Assembly (NCBI GenBank): GCA_016712465.1
Contig: JADJQZ010000001.1
Location: 2,790,001-2,854,000, forward strand
Length of the DNA: 64,000 bases
Direction: 5' to 3'
DNA from: Candidatus Obscuribacter sp.
Lineage (GTDB): Bacteria; Cyanobacteriota; Vampirovibrionia; Obscuribacterales; Obscuribacteraceae
This document shows positions 53,990 through 62,984 of this stretch, piece after piece. Under the pieces are notes generated by a model. The model did not search any database and was not told where the DNA came from. It saw only the letters and a list, made by a program, of their open reading frames with translations. Each line of letters begins with the position of its first letter. The first letter of the stretch is position 1. The position numbers and the translations under genes are program-made.

Positions 53990-54964
53990 ATGGGTAAACA
54001 GAAACAAGCCGGAAAAGCCTTTGAATTCGCCGTAGCGCGAGGCATCATTGATCTTCTGGGGGAAGATAAAATTGAAGCACTTTCCCCCAGGGAAATGGAA
54101 GCAGCCCAGGTGGACTTCGATAGTCTGAGCCCTCAAACACAAGCCGAACTACTGACGGCCGTGCAAGGGCCGCTTCGTACCATCGAGGAGCTGGAGCCCC
54201 ATTTACAGGTGGTGAGAGCCGGTATCGAGAAGCTCAGTTTGACCTTCTTGCCGGATAGCGCTGGTGCTGAGGGCGATGTAAGAGACCTGGTGCTGTCGCT
54301 TCCCTACCGGAACTGGCAGATTGGTATTTCCGCCAAGCATAATCATGAAGCTGTCAAACATTCGCGCCTTTCGGCCGCCCTTGATTTTGGAGATAAGTGG
54401 TTGCAACTGCCGGTCTCGGCTACCTACTTCCAAGAGATAGCTCCCGTTTTTGCCTTTATTGAAGCTCAAATAATGGAAGGCAAACTGTGGTCCGAACTGG
54501 AAGCCAAGGAAGAGTTGGTCTATACCCCGATTTTAACTGCTTTTTGTCGAGAGCTGAAAGAACTTGATCGGCTACATTCCGGTCTGGTGGCACCACGGCT
54601 GGTGGAATACCTGATCGGGCGGCGGGACTTCTATAAACTGATGAAGTTCAATCGCTGTACTAAACTACAGATGTTCAACTTTCGCGGTGAGTTGTCGCGC
54701 AGTTGCAATAGAATCAGTAGTGCCTATCATTGTGAAAGAATGCGCCTGCCTACGCGCATAGTCGAATTAGACTACAAACGAGGCGCCGATAGCCGGGAAA
54801 GCGGTAATACCCTCTGGCTCATTCTTGATGCCGGCTGGCAGCTATCTTTGAGATTGCATTCAGCCTCAAGCCGGGTGGAGCGCTCTCTCAAATTCGACAT
54901 CAAATTTGAGGGGCTGCCCACCAGCATCGAAACCCTCTGCTATTTCCACAACGAAGCGCCTTGA
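53990..54964 (+). CDS. HaeIII-family restriction endonuclease
   Basis: 324 residues. The central region AEGDVRDLVLSL ... NWQIGISAKHNHEAVKHSRL (about 93-127) is characteristic of the HaeIII family, whose founding member cuts GGCC; the acidic residues (Asp96, Asp99) and Ser-x-Lys (114-116) fit a PD-(D/E)xK-type core. The flanking FDFGDKW and the C-terminal strand-rich part also agree. Length is near the usual 310-320. It is divergent from a D12 adenine methylase rather than next to a cytosine-5 methylase, which is unusual. It ends 2 bases before the convergent serA. Confidence 0.88.
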   Translation: MGKQKQAGKAFEFAVARGIIDLLGEDKIEALSPREMEAAQVDFDSLSPQTQAELLTAVQGPLRTIEELEPHLQVVRAGIEKLSLTFLPDSAGAEGDVRDLVLSLPYRNWQIGISAKHNHEAVKHSRLSAALDFGDKWLQLPVSATYFQEIAPVFAFIEAQIMEGKLWSELEAKEELVYTPILTAFCRELKELDRLHSGLVAPRLVEYLIGRRDFYKLMKFNRCTKLQMFNFRGELSRSCNRISSAYHCERMRLPTRIVELDYKRGADSRESGNTLWLILDAGWQLSLRLHSASSRVERSLKFDIKFEGLPTSIETLCYFHNEAP

Positions 54965-54966
54965 GC

Positions 54967-56142
54967 TTAGCGTAGCTTCAACTCGCGCACGTTGAGCACA
55001 CCCTTGATGGCGGAAATTTCCTCCAGCACCGACTGCGGTACCGGGCTTTGCAGATCGAGCATGGTGCAGGCTACTTCACCGCGGGAACGGTTCAACATGT
55101 CCACGATGTTGATATTGGCATTAGCTACAGCCGCCGAGATGCGTTCGATCATGTGGGGTACGTTGGCATTTGAAACCAGCATACGATGGGCGGCATCTCC
55201 TTCCGGCAGGTGCATGTCGGGGAAATTAACGGAGTTCCTTATGGTGCCCAGTTCCAGAAAATCACGCACTTGCTCGGCCACCATGACTGCGCAGTTTTCT
55301 TCCGCTTCTTCGGTAGAAGCACCAAGGTGCGGCAGTGTGATTACCCGAGAGCAATCCTTCAAGAGATTGGTGGGAAAGTCGCAAATATAGCTTCTCACCT
55401 TGCCGCTGTTGATGGCGGCCAAAACGGCCTCTTCGTCGGCAATGCCGGGGCGGGCAAAATTGAGTATGGTAATACCCGGTCTGGCTTTGGCCAGGCGCTT
55501 GGCGTCGATGATGTTTCTGGTGGCATCTACCAGGGGCACGTGCACGGTGACAAAATCGGAAGAGGCCAGTACTTCACTCATGGAAGCCGTGCCTTTTACA
55601 TCGGAGTGCAACTGCCAGGCATTGGTGACTGTTATGTGGGGGTCATAACCTATAACTTTCATGCCCAGGGCAAGGGCAGCATTGGCCACCTTGACGCCTA
55701 TGGCACCAAGCCCGACCACGCCCAGGGTGCGTCCGGAAAGTTCGATGCCTACGAAATCCTTTTTCTTGGCTTCGACAATTTTGTCGATTTCCTCATCGGA
55801 GCCATTGAGGGAGCGGGCGAATTCCCAGGCCGGACCGATATTTCTAGCAGATAAAAGCATGGCTGCCAAAACCAGTTCTTTCACGGCATTAGAGTTGGCT
55901 CCCGGCGCGTTGAAGACCGGTATTCCTCTCTGGGTATACTCTGCCACCGGAATATTGTTGACCCCGGCTCCCGCCCTTCCTATGGCTTTGAGGGAGGACG
56001 GTGCTGCGTAGTCGTGCATGTTGTAGGAGCGCAATAAGATGGCGTCCGGTTTGCTTATCTCAGAAGCAATCTCATATTTGTCACGGGGAAAACGCTCAAG
56101 ACCTGCTACGCAGATGTTGTTGAGGGTAAGAATTTTATACAT
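54967..56142 (-). CDS. serA: D-3-phosphoglycerate dehydrogenase
   Basis: 391 residues. First step of serine synthesis: 3-phosphoglycerate + NAD+ to 3-phosphohydroxypyruvate. Domains: substrate/NAD dehydrogenase (Rossmann motif GVVGLGAIGVKVA, about 141-153; Arg231 in NFARPGIADEEA; His272 in LPHLGASTEEAEEN) and a C-terminal ACT domain (about 315-391, IERISAAVANANINIVDMLN). The acidic residue that pairs with the catalytic His in E. coli SerA (DVFPTEP) is replaced: here CDFPTNLL has Asn, as in a sub-class of this family. The ACT domain may bind serine for feedback control. It lies 2 bases after serC, in one operon. Confidence 0.92.
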   Translation of the reverse strand: MYKILTLNNICVAGLERFPRDKYEIASEISKPDAILLRSYNMHDYAAPSSLKAIGRAGAGVNNIPVAEYTQRGIPVFNAPGANSNAVKELVLAAMLLSARNIGPAWEFARSLNGSDEEIDKIVEAKKKDFVGIELSGRTLGVVGLGAIGVKVANAALALGMKVIGYDPHITVTNAWQLHSDVKGTASMSEVLASSDFVTVHVPLVDATRNIIDAKRLAKARPGITILNFARPGIADEEAVLAAINSGKVRSYICDFPTNLLKDCSRVITLPHLGASTEEAEENCAVMVAEQVRDFLELGTIRNSVNFPDMHLPEGDAAHRMLVSNANVPHMIERISAAVANANINIVDMLNRSRGEVACTMLDLQSPVPQSVLEEISAIKGVLNVRELKLR

Positions 56143-56144
56143 GT

Positions 56145-57275
56145 TTACTTTATGCTTTCGTCGAACTGTAAGATGAAGTCAGCCAGGGCCTGCACCCCTT
56201 CTCTGGTCATGGCGTTATAGATGCTGGCACGCATGCCGCCCACGCTTCTGTGACCGGCCAGGGTCAAGAGGCGTGCTTTCTTAGCCTCGTCCAAAAAGCG
56301 CTTTTCCAGTTCCGGCTGTTTTTCCAGAACTTCGGTCTTGATAAAGAAGGGAACATTCATCAAGGAGCGGCATTCCTTAGCGACTCTGTTTTCAAAGTGC
56401 CTGGTACCGTCGATGGCATCATATAAGATCTTGGCTTTGGCGATATTGAGCTTTTCCATTTCTTTAAGACCACCCAATTTCTTCAACCATTTGAAGGTGA
56501 GACCGGCTATGTACCAGCCGTAGGTGGGCGGTGTATTAACCATGGAATCGTTGGCTGCTTGAGCCGTGTAGTCGAAAATAGAAGGCGTATTGGGCAGGGC
56601 TCTGCCAAGATAATCTTCATGGACAATCACCAGGGTCAAGCCGGCCGGTCCGAAATTCTTCTGGGCACCGGCGTAGATCAAGGCATAGCGACTGACGTCT
56701 ATGGGTTTAGCAAGGATGTTGGACGATAAATCCACCACCAGCGGGCAAGTCACCTCAGGTACAAACGGAAACTCCACACCATGGATGGTTTCATTGTCGG
56801 TGTAATGAAAATACGCCGCACCTTTGCTGAGTCGCCAGCTATCCGGCTCCGGTACCGACTGGAAGTGCCCGGACTGTCCGCTTGCCACCAGGTTGGCTTT
56901 GCAATATTTTTGCGCTTCCTCATAAGCCTTCTGAGACCAGAAGCCTGTGACCAGATAGTCGGCTCGGTCTTTGCCGGCCAGAAGATTCATGGGGATGGCT
57001 GCAAACTGACCGGAGGCTCCGCCCTGGAGGAAGAGTACTTTGTACTGAGCCGGTACGTTCAATAACTCTCTGAGATCAGCTTCCGCCTCTTCGGCGATTT
57101 GGGCGAAATCTTTGGAGCGATGGCTCATTTCCATAACAGAGAGCCCGGTGCCGTGCCAGTCGAGCATTTCAGACTGCGCTTCCAGCAAGACCGCCTCCGG
57201 CAGGGCGCCGGGACCGGCACTAAAATTGTAAGGACGATGTTTTGTATCCTTAGTTACTTCACTAACTGTGCTCAC
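56145..57275 (-). CDS. serC: Phosphoserine aminotransferase
   Basis: 376 residues. Second step of serine synthesis: transfers the amino group of glutamate to 3-phosphohydroxypyruvate, with PLP. Signatures: NFSAGPGALPEAVL at the start, FLQGGASGQFAAIP, DLSSNILAKP, and the PLP lysine Lys206 in YAGAQKNFGPAGLT, with the following HRSVGGMRASIYNA near the end. It starts at GTG 57275, with GGGGGAG 10 bases ahead. It is the first gene of the serC-serA operon. Confidence 0.95.
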   Translation of the reverse strand: MSTVSEVTKDTKHRPYNFSAGPGALPEAVLLEAQSEMLDWHGTGLSVMEMSHRSKDFAQIAEEAEADLRELLNVPAQYKVLFLQGGASGQFAAIPMNLLAGKDRADYLVTGFWSQKAYEEAQKYCKANLVASGQSGHFQSVPEPDSWRLSKGAAYFHYTDNETIHGVEFPFVPEVTCPLVVDLSSNILAKPIDVSRYALIYAGAQKNFGPAGLTLVIVHEDYLGRALPNTPSIFDYTAQAANDSMVNTPPTYGWYIAGLTFKWLKKLGGLKEMEKLNIAKAKILYDAIDGTRHFENRVAKECRSLMNVPFFIKTEVLEKQPELEKRFLDEAKKARLLTLAGHRSVGGMRASIYNAMTREGVQALADFILQFDESIK

Positions 57276-57298
57276 GGTCCCGAACTCCCCCTGTTAGG

Positions 57299-59221
57299 TT
57301 ATTTTCTGCGATTTTCCTTCTCTTTCAATTTGAGAGCTTTCTCTTGCAGTTTGGCAGTGTCTTTCGTCATTTTCTCGCGATCTTTGGCGGGCATATCGGT
57401 ACGCAAGTTGAGATAAAAGCCGTAGTGCTGTACTGCTTCCAGAAGCGCCTGGGAATTGGGGTTCTTGGATTTTTCCAGGGCTCTAGCCAGACCAAGGTGG
57501 GCGTCTGCCAGGCTGGGATTGGTGGAGATGGCATTTCTGAATTTAGAAATGGCGCCGTCCCACTGGTTTTTCTTGGAGAGCTCGTTGCCTACTCTAGTGT
57601 CGTCGGCTGAGGTCTGTCTGGCCTGGGTGACCTTGTTCAGACCGGCGTTGCCTCTGTCCTGGGAGCCGGCCAGGCTCATGCCTTTCTTGTAGGCGGCTTC
57701 GGCGTTATCCAGATCTTTGACCATGAGGGCGATGTCAGCCACCGCATAGGTCTGTTTGGCTTCGGTTTGATCATTCAATACTTGCTTGATCATATCTTCA
57801 GCTTTCTGAAATTCACCGGAGGCCATGAGCGCTTCAGCATAAGCAATGCGCTCACCGTCATTGGTGGGCTGAGCCATAGTGCTCAAGTTAGGCTTGTTGC
57901 CCGACAGCGACATGAGTTTGGTTTTGGCCAACTGCAATTCCATATCGTTGGGATTGAGCTTGATGGCTTCGTCCAGAGTCTTGAGGGCGTTATCGTAGTC
58001 ATTGGAGGCAAGCAGGGCTCCCACAGCGGCTTTCTGAGCCTTCTGATAAAGTGCCTGGGAAAGACCTTTCACCGCCTGAGCATTGTTGGGGCTCATGGAG
58101 AGGATGGTCTTGTAGTTCTTGATGGCATCGTCGGGCTTCTCGAGCTTCAAGGTGATGTCGGCAATGCGCATGCGCAAGTCGAGGTTGTAGGGAATTTGGG
58201 TCAAGCCGGAACGCAGATCGGCAAGGGCCAGTTCCAGGTCGCCTCTTTCCTGCCTGATGTCGGCCATGCGAATGTAAGGCTCGGCATTCTCGGGCTTGAT
58301 CAAGGTGGAGAGCTGATACTCTTTCAAGGCGGCCACGGAATTTCCCTGGGTCTGGTAGGCCTGACCGAGCATCATGCGTGTGGGCCAGCTATTAGGGAAT
58401 TGATAGAGCGACGTATTCAACTCTTTGATGGCATCGTCCACATTGCCCTGTTTCAGGAGCGTGCTGCCAAGACCGAAGTGAGCACTGGAGTTGCCGGAAT
58501 TCAAGGCAATGGCTTGCTGGAAGTTCTGGGCCGCCTCCACGAGGGAGCCCTGGTCCAACTTGCATTGACCGAGAGAAGAATAAGCGTAGGAGTGCTGAGG
58601 ATCGAAGTTTACGGCGTTGCGAAATTCGCTAGCGGCCTGGTCCATCTTGCCCTGCTCACGATAGACGCAACCGAGAGCGTAGTGACCTTCGGCAGCAGCC
58701 GGTGAAAGTTGCACGGCGCGGTTGGCGTATTGTTCAGCTTGAGCCAGGTAGCTGTCTTTCTGGGAACGGACCGAGCCGGACGAAGACTGCAGGCGGTTCA
58801 AAAGAATGGTAGCCTTACCGGCATAAGCCAGAGCGCTGTTAGGGTCGGTGGCCAGCACGCGATCGAAGAGTTCTTCTGCACCATCGAGCTTAAATTGCTT
58901 GGCCAGAGAGATACCCAGACCAAGGGTGGCCTGAATGTCGGCGGGGTTATTGACCAGGGCTTCACGAAAGGTTCCTTCGGCCTCTGCATATTTCCCCTGG
59001 GAGAGCAGCTTTTCTGCGGGCATGGTGTCATGCTTGACTCGTCCGGTGAGAACCGAATTGTCGGGGGTGCCGAAAGTAGGGGGTTGACTGCCGGGCATCG
59101 GCACACCGGGAATTTGTGCGATTAACTCAGCATGGGCTGGTTGAATCAGGGAAAAGGTTGCTGCTAAGAGCGCGCTTGCCAGTTGCAATGATTTAACTGC
59201 AGATGCTTTTCGAGTTGTCAT
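57299..59221 (-). CDS. Exported multi-TPR protein
   Basis: 640 residues. Signal peptide (SLQLASALLAATFSLIQPAHA) then about 14 TPR units in one run, for example ALGCVYREQGKMDQAASEFR and LGSTLLKQGNVDDAIKELNT, with a basic charged tail. ATG 59221 is preferred because the signal peptide follows directly and GGAG lies about 11 bases ahead; the frame opens 16 codons earlier. Probably a periplasmic scaffold. It lies 23 bases upstream of serC on the same strand, but the function is unrelated as far as can be seen. Confidence 0.85.
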   Translation of the reverse strand: MTTRKASAVKSLQLASALLAATFSLIQPAHAELIAQIPGVPMPGSQPPTFGTPDNSVLTGRVKHDTMPAEKLLSQGKYAEAEGTFREALVNNPADIQATLGLGISLAKQFKLDGAEELFDRVLATDPNSALAYAGKATILLNRLQSSSGSVRSQKDSYLAQAEQYANRAVQLSPAAAEGHYALGCVYREQGKMDQAASEFRNAVNFDPQHSYAYSSLGQCKLDQGSLVEAAQNFQQAIALNSGNSSAHFGLGSTLLKQGNVDDAIKELNTSLYQFPNSWPTRMMLGQAYQTQGNSVAALKEYQLSTLIKPENAEPYIRMADIRQERGDLELALADLRSGLTQIPYNLDLRMRIADITLKLEKPDDAIKNYKTILSMSPNNAQAVKGLSQALYQKAQKAAVGALLASNDYDNALKTLDEAIKLNPNDMELQLAKTKLMSLSGNKPNLSTMAQPTNDGERIAYAEALMASGEFQKAEDMIKQVLNDQTEAKQTYAVADIALMVKDLDNAEAAYKKGMSLAGSQDRGNAGLNKVTQARQTSADDTRVGNELSKKNQWDGAISKFRNAISTNPSLADAHLGLARALEKSKNPNSQALLEAVQHYGFYLNLRTDMPAKDREKMTKDTAKLQEKALKLKEKENRRK

Positions 59222-59375
59222 TATGAGCGGATCTCCAAAGGAATCTGCCAAGGATACAACTCTTGTCATCTTAAAAGACCTAGATGAGACTTGGCTTTTA
59301 CATTTGGATTCGAAGTAGCGCTCCGACCCGTGGGAAGCAACGCCTGTTCATGTTTGTTAAATGCAGCTGATACTG

Positions 59376-60578
59376 CTAAGACGTTGGTTGCAAGACCTTC
59401 GCTTTCTGCTGATAGATCTTGGCCTGCTCAGTCTTGCCTGCTTCATCAAGCAACTTGGCGTATTCACTGTAAATTATGAGCATTTTGATCCTGTTTGCCG
59501 CGGTTTCAGATTTCTCGTTTAATTCAACGCACCTGGCCATTGCTTTGATGGCGGCATCATATCTTTTCTGCTTCTTATAAATTAGCGAAATCCTCTTCCA
59601 CCGCTCTTCACTTTCCTGGCAGCGTAAGCTCTTCAGCAAGAAACTCGTGGCTCTCTCGTAATTCTCATACTTGAAATAGTTGGTTGCCATGTCTTCATAG
59701 TTTTTTGCCATCCGGGCATCATTCTCTGGAAAGGTTGCTTCTTGAAGAGAGAGCTTCCTTAGCAATACGGCTTCTTGCAAATCATAGTTTCTGCGGCGCG
59801 CATAAAACTCGGAGAGTAGATCCAGCCAGCGGTAGGTATTGAGGGAGTAGCTCACTCCTTTCGGCGCTTTTTCATTCTCTTTCCTAACGCGAGTCAGGTT
59901 GTACTCCGCAACCTCCTCCTTCTGAGAGAATATAAGCTTCTTTAGACAATTTTCCGCTTCCGGAAATTTCTTCTGCATCTCAAAAAGCTTCGCTTCCTCC
60001 ATCAGAAGAGTCGTCTGTAGATTTTGATCTTTGGCGTATTTACTAGCTTCGATTTGGCAATCCTTCACTTTCAAATCTTGCAAAGCGATGGCTTCGCTAA
60101 GCTTGCCTCTTCGCAGGAGTAGATCTATCAAATCAGTGCGATTGACCCTTATGGTAGCCAGCGGGTGAAGCAAGTGATCTGCTGTTTCGAGCTCCACAGC
60201 TCTCCGTAACAGGTCCTCTGCCATATCCAGATCGCCATGCTTCACATAAGCCGAAGCCAGTTCTCTCAAAATGTCCCCATAGGTGGTAGTCTCTCCGCTG
60301 TCCTGTAGAGGGAACCAGAAAAAGAACCTTTCACATACCCGCTGGCTCCAGGACTGCCTCTTCGCAGGCGGCATACCCTTTGCAGACTCCTGCAAAATCT
60401 CCCCGGCCAGTTGCCGCCATCTCGGCGAGTCTACTCTCTCGTTCAGGCTTTCCAGTTCCTCGTACTTTTTGTACCAGTTCGGCTGTTCGCCAGGGTAGCA
60501 GGAAACAACAAAGATCAAAAAGGGCAAGAAAAGCAGGAACATGCCAAAAGCGAGCCTGATCCATCGGGTTGTGCCCAT
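59376..60578 (-). CDS. Membrane-anchored TPR protein
   Basis: About 400 residues. One N-terminal membrane helix (WIRLAFGMFLLFLPFLIFVV) anchors a chain of TPR-type units with long helices (LREL...YVKHGDLDMAEDLLRRA; LLEE..KLFEMQKKFPEAEN CLKKL; MATNYFKYENYERATSFLLK). ATG 60576-60578 has GGAGG 5 bases upstream; the frame opens at a TTG five codons earlier. The role is unknown. Confidence 0.8.
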   Translation of the reverse strand: MGTTRWIRLAFGMFLLFLPFLIFVVSCYPGEQPNWYKKYEELESLNERVDSPRWRQLAGEILQESAKGMPPAKRQSWSQRVCERFFFWFPLQDSGETTTYGDILRELASAYVKHGDLDMAEDLLRRAVELETADHLLHPLATIRVNRTDLIDLLLRRGKLSEAIALQDLKVKDCQIEASKYAKDQNLQTTLLMEEAKLFEMQKKFPEAENCLKKLIFSQKEEVAEYNLTRVRKENEKAPKGVSYSLNTYRWLDLLSEFYARRRNYDLQEAVLLRKLSLQEATFPENDARMAKNYEDMATNYFKYENYERATSFLLKSLRCQESEERWKRISLIYKKQKRYDAAIKAMARCVELNEKSETAANRIKMLIIYSEYAKLLDEAGKTEQAKIYQQKAKVLQPTS

Positions 60579-60615
60579 CTCTGCCTCCGGCAAGTGACTT
60601 GGAATTTACCCTTAT

Positions 60616-61473
60616 CTATAAGATTGTAGCTAAAACTGCTTCCAGGTGATTGTGGAGGAGGAAATGTCCCTCCCCGGGCACAAGGTGCAGAACGGCTCCC
60701 TTAATTTCATTCTTCATGCGCTCGGCATGACTCATTGAACAGACGGCATCTTCCTGCCCGTGAAAAATCTGAGCGGGAAGCTTCACGTCAGCCAGGTTGA
60801 AGCCCCAGTCTTCCGCCACGGCCTGGTAGTCGTCCAGTACACCGTAGCCGCCCTGTCTGAGAGACTCCAGTACAAAGCCGGCAACATCATTGGCATCTAA
60901 TTTGCTGACAATGGCCCTGTCTGGGGCTGAACCCACTTCCTTTTCCATGTAGTACTTTAAAATGCCAGGTGGAATTCTGCTGGAGCCGTTCAATACCGCG
61001 GCGAGAAGCCATTTCCAGGACCTGGGGCAGGTGAAAAGCAGGCGATCGGCTTGCAGCCCCAGGGCTTGCACGGCCGCCTTGCTATCGAGAGGGCTCACAC
61101 CACCGACAGTGGCAAGGGCGGAAAAGCGCTGAGGCTCTTTGGCGGCGCAAGCCAACACATATGGTCCGGCCAGGGACCAGCCGAAAACAGGGCAGCGCTC
61201 TATGTTCAAGGCATCCATCAACTCTCTTATATCGTCCACGAAGTCCAGCACTGATCTGCCTGATTTACGGTCTGATAAACCGGTCCCTGGTCTATCCGGA
61301 GCAATAATGCAGATGCCGTTTTTGTTGCAATAATCGGCAGCAAAGGCTATGTCGAGACGGCTGCTGATACCGCCGTGAAAGTAAAGTACCGGCCGACCGG
61401 AACTATCGCCAAAGCGGCTGTAGCCGAGATTGCGCTTGTCGGCTAGTTTTAGAGTCAAATTTGCTTCTGACAT
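60616..61473 (-). CDS. Alpha/beta-hydrolase
   Basis: 285 residues, a typical cytosolic alpha/beta-hydrolase: oxyanion HGG (YFHGGISS, about 32-38), nucleophile Ser100 in FGWSLAGPY, an acidic residue in FHGQEDAVC (about 241) and His in GEGHFLLHN (about 270). It lies between a TPR protein gene and the DUF2156 gene on the same strand. The substrate is unknown; esterase/lipase-type or a haloalkane-dehalogenase-like enzyme are possible. Confidence 0.85.
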   Translation of the reverse strand: MSEANLTLKLADKRNLGYSRFGDSSGRPVLYFHGGISSRLDIAFAADYCNKNGICIIAPDRPGTGLSDRKSGRSVLDFVDDIRELMDALNIERCPVFGWSLAGPYVLACAAKEPQRFSALATVGGVSPLDSKAAVQALGLQADRLLFTCPRSWKWLLAAVLNGSSRIPPGILKYYMEKEVGSAPDRAIVSKLDANDVAGFVLESLRQGGYGVLDDYQAVAEDWGFNLADVKLPAQIFHGQEDAVCSMSHAERMKNEIKGAVLHLVPGEGHFLLHNHLEAVLATIL

Positions 61474-61512
61474 TTTATACTCCGACTGAAGACCGCCTTA
61501 ATCTTCAGCTTA

Positions 61513-62847
61513 TCAATCTTCAGCCTGCGATTTAGCTTCGGCGCCTGCCGGAATTTTGTCTTTGAATTCTAAGAAGGCTCGACCAGTAAGGGCTTTGGGC
61601 GACATATTGGTCTTTATCCAGTCAACAGTTTTTTCTTTCAAGTGTGAAAAGGTCTGCTTAATCGGGCTGACGCCAAGCACATGGTAAACCTCATACATGC
61701 GCGTAAGTAGGAAGCGAGTCTTGAGCACGCAGTAGACCTTAACTTCTCTCGTGCCGGGCATTTCCGGTCGGTATTTGTTTTTATGTCGGGCTAAGTTTTT
61801 GAAATTGTAGAGGTAATTGGCATTCTCAAAAGCATACTGAAAATGGGCCTTGAGCAGACGGCTGTGGGTGAACTCTTCGCCGTCATCCACTTTTGCTAGA
61901 GGAGATAAACCGAGGGAGATGTACTGCTTGCCTTCGCTCTTAAATTTCTCCAGGGCATCGAGAATGATCACGTCTACCACCGAATAGCTTCGCTCGTGAC
62001 AGCTTCTCAGTTGGTTTGCTATATAACCCACTACTTCGCCGCTTTCATACATGGGATCGAAGATGACAAAGCCCACTATTTCATTGTCCTTTACGGCGAT
62101 AAAGCGGCGCACATCCAGCTCGTCTACATAGACGATGGGACGAACGATGAATTGCATGTCACTGTTGTTTACTACTTTCTCTTTCAACCAGGCATCGGAA
62201 ACCTTTTTAAAGGCTTTGAAGAGAAACTCGTCTACGGAGCGCACCTCCACAATCTGGATGCCGTCCTTCTTTGCATTATTGCGCGCCTGTCTCAGGGCCT
62301 GTTTTTTGTTGCCCGTGAGTGTAAAAGTGTTGACGTCGATTATGGTTTCTACACCCAGTTCGTTGGCGCAGAAACCCAGGTCATTGAGAATTTTGGCGGT
62401 GTTATGGGAGGCATGCAGGAAAATAGGATCACTCTTTTCCTGAAGGAAGGCCTCAATCAACTTAGGTAAGTCTTCGTCGGCGCAAATAGGATCGGCAAGC
62501 ACACAGACGGAATTTTTCTCTTTCAACTGCACATAGGCTATATAGCCCACGTCTTCCATCATGAAATATTGCATGCCCGACTGCAATGAAGAATAGGCCA
62601 GGGAACCTTTACCGTATTTCTTGAGCGTGTCGATGCGAAATTTAGAAGTGGCGGTGCGATTGGAATCGGCTTTGGCAGCAGTTTGCAATTTTTCCTGTTG
62701 TATTTTTATGGCTTGCATGGTCTTGCCAAGACCGCTTCTGGTCACTTTCAGATCTTGAATAATCTTGAGGCTCTGGGTAGCGTTCTGCGGCAGGTTCTGC
62801 GGTGCTTTTTGCTTCTTGCTCGCGCCGTCCTTCTCGTTCTGGTCCAC
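61513..62847 (-). CDS. DUF2156 (LPG synthase C-terminal-like) protein
   Basis: 444 residues matching the acyltransferase-like domain that forms the soluble C-terminus of phosphatidylglycerol lysyltransferase (MprF): AYSSLQSGMQYFMMEDVGYI, VLADPICADEDLPKLIEAF, GNKKQALRQARNNAKKDGI, IYVDELDVRRFIAVKDNEIV GFVIF, GKQYISLGLSPLAK, KYRPEMPG near the end. There is no membrane region, unlike full MprF, so this is a soluble stand-alone form. It could transfer an aminoacyl group to a lipid or other acceptor, but the acceptor is unknown. The N-terminal 60 residues are disordered. Start ATG 62845-62847. Confidence 0.82.
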   Translation of the reverse strand: MDQNEKDGASKKQKAPQNLPQNATQSLKIIQDLKVTRSGLGKTMQAIKIQQEKLQTAAKADSNRTATSKFRIDTLKKYGKGSLAYSSLQSGMQYFMMEDVGYIAYVQLKEKNSVCVLADPICADEDLPKLIEAFLQEKSDPIFLHASHNTAKILNDLGFCANELGVETIIDVNTFTLTGNKKQALRQARNNAKKDGIQIVEVRSVDEFLFKAFKKVSDAWLKEKVVNNSDMQFIVRPIVYVDELDVRRFIAVKDNEIVGFVIFDPMYESGEVVGYIANQLRSCHERSYSVVDVIILDALEKFKSEGKQYISLGLSPLAKVDDGEEFTHSRLLKAHFQYAFENANYLYNFKNLARHKNKYRPEMPGTREVKVYCVLKTRFLLTRMYEVYHVLGVSPIKQTFSHLKEKTVDWIKTNMSPKALTGRAFLEFKDKIPAGAEAKSQAED

Positions 62848-62984
62848 TTGGCAAACTCCTAAATCGGCTGCCTCATTCTATTACAAATGGAGTCAATCAG
62901 TCGGCTATGGTTCAGGCGGTAAGATTCAGGTGAATGGCAGTTTGACCGCAAGAGCCTGGGCAAGACAATCTTTGACTGGAGCTT

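Noticed and set aside
57767..58705. Plus-strand open frame (about 312 codons) opposite the TPR gene at 57299
   Set aside because: The minus-strand frame has clear TPR units and a signal peptide; the antisense frame has no recognised features and no ribosome site.
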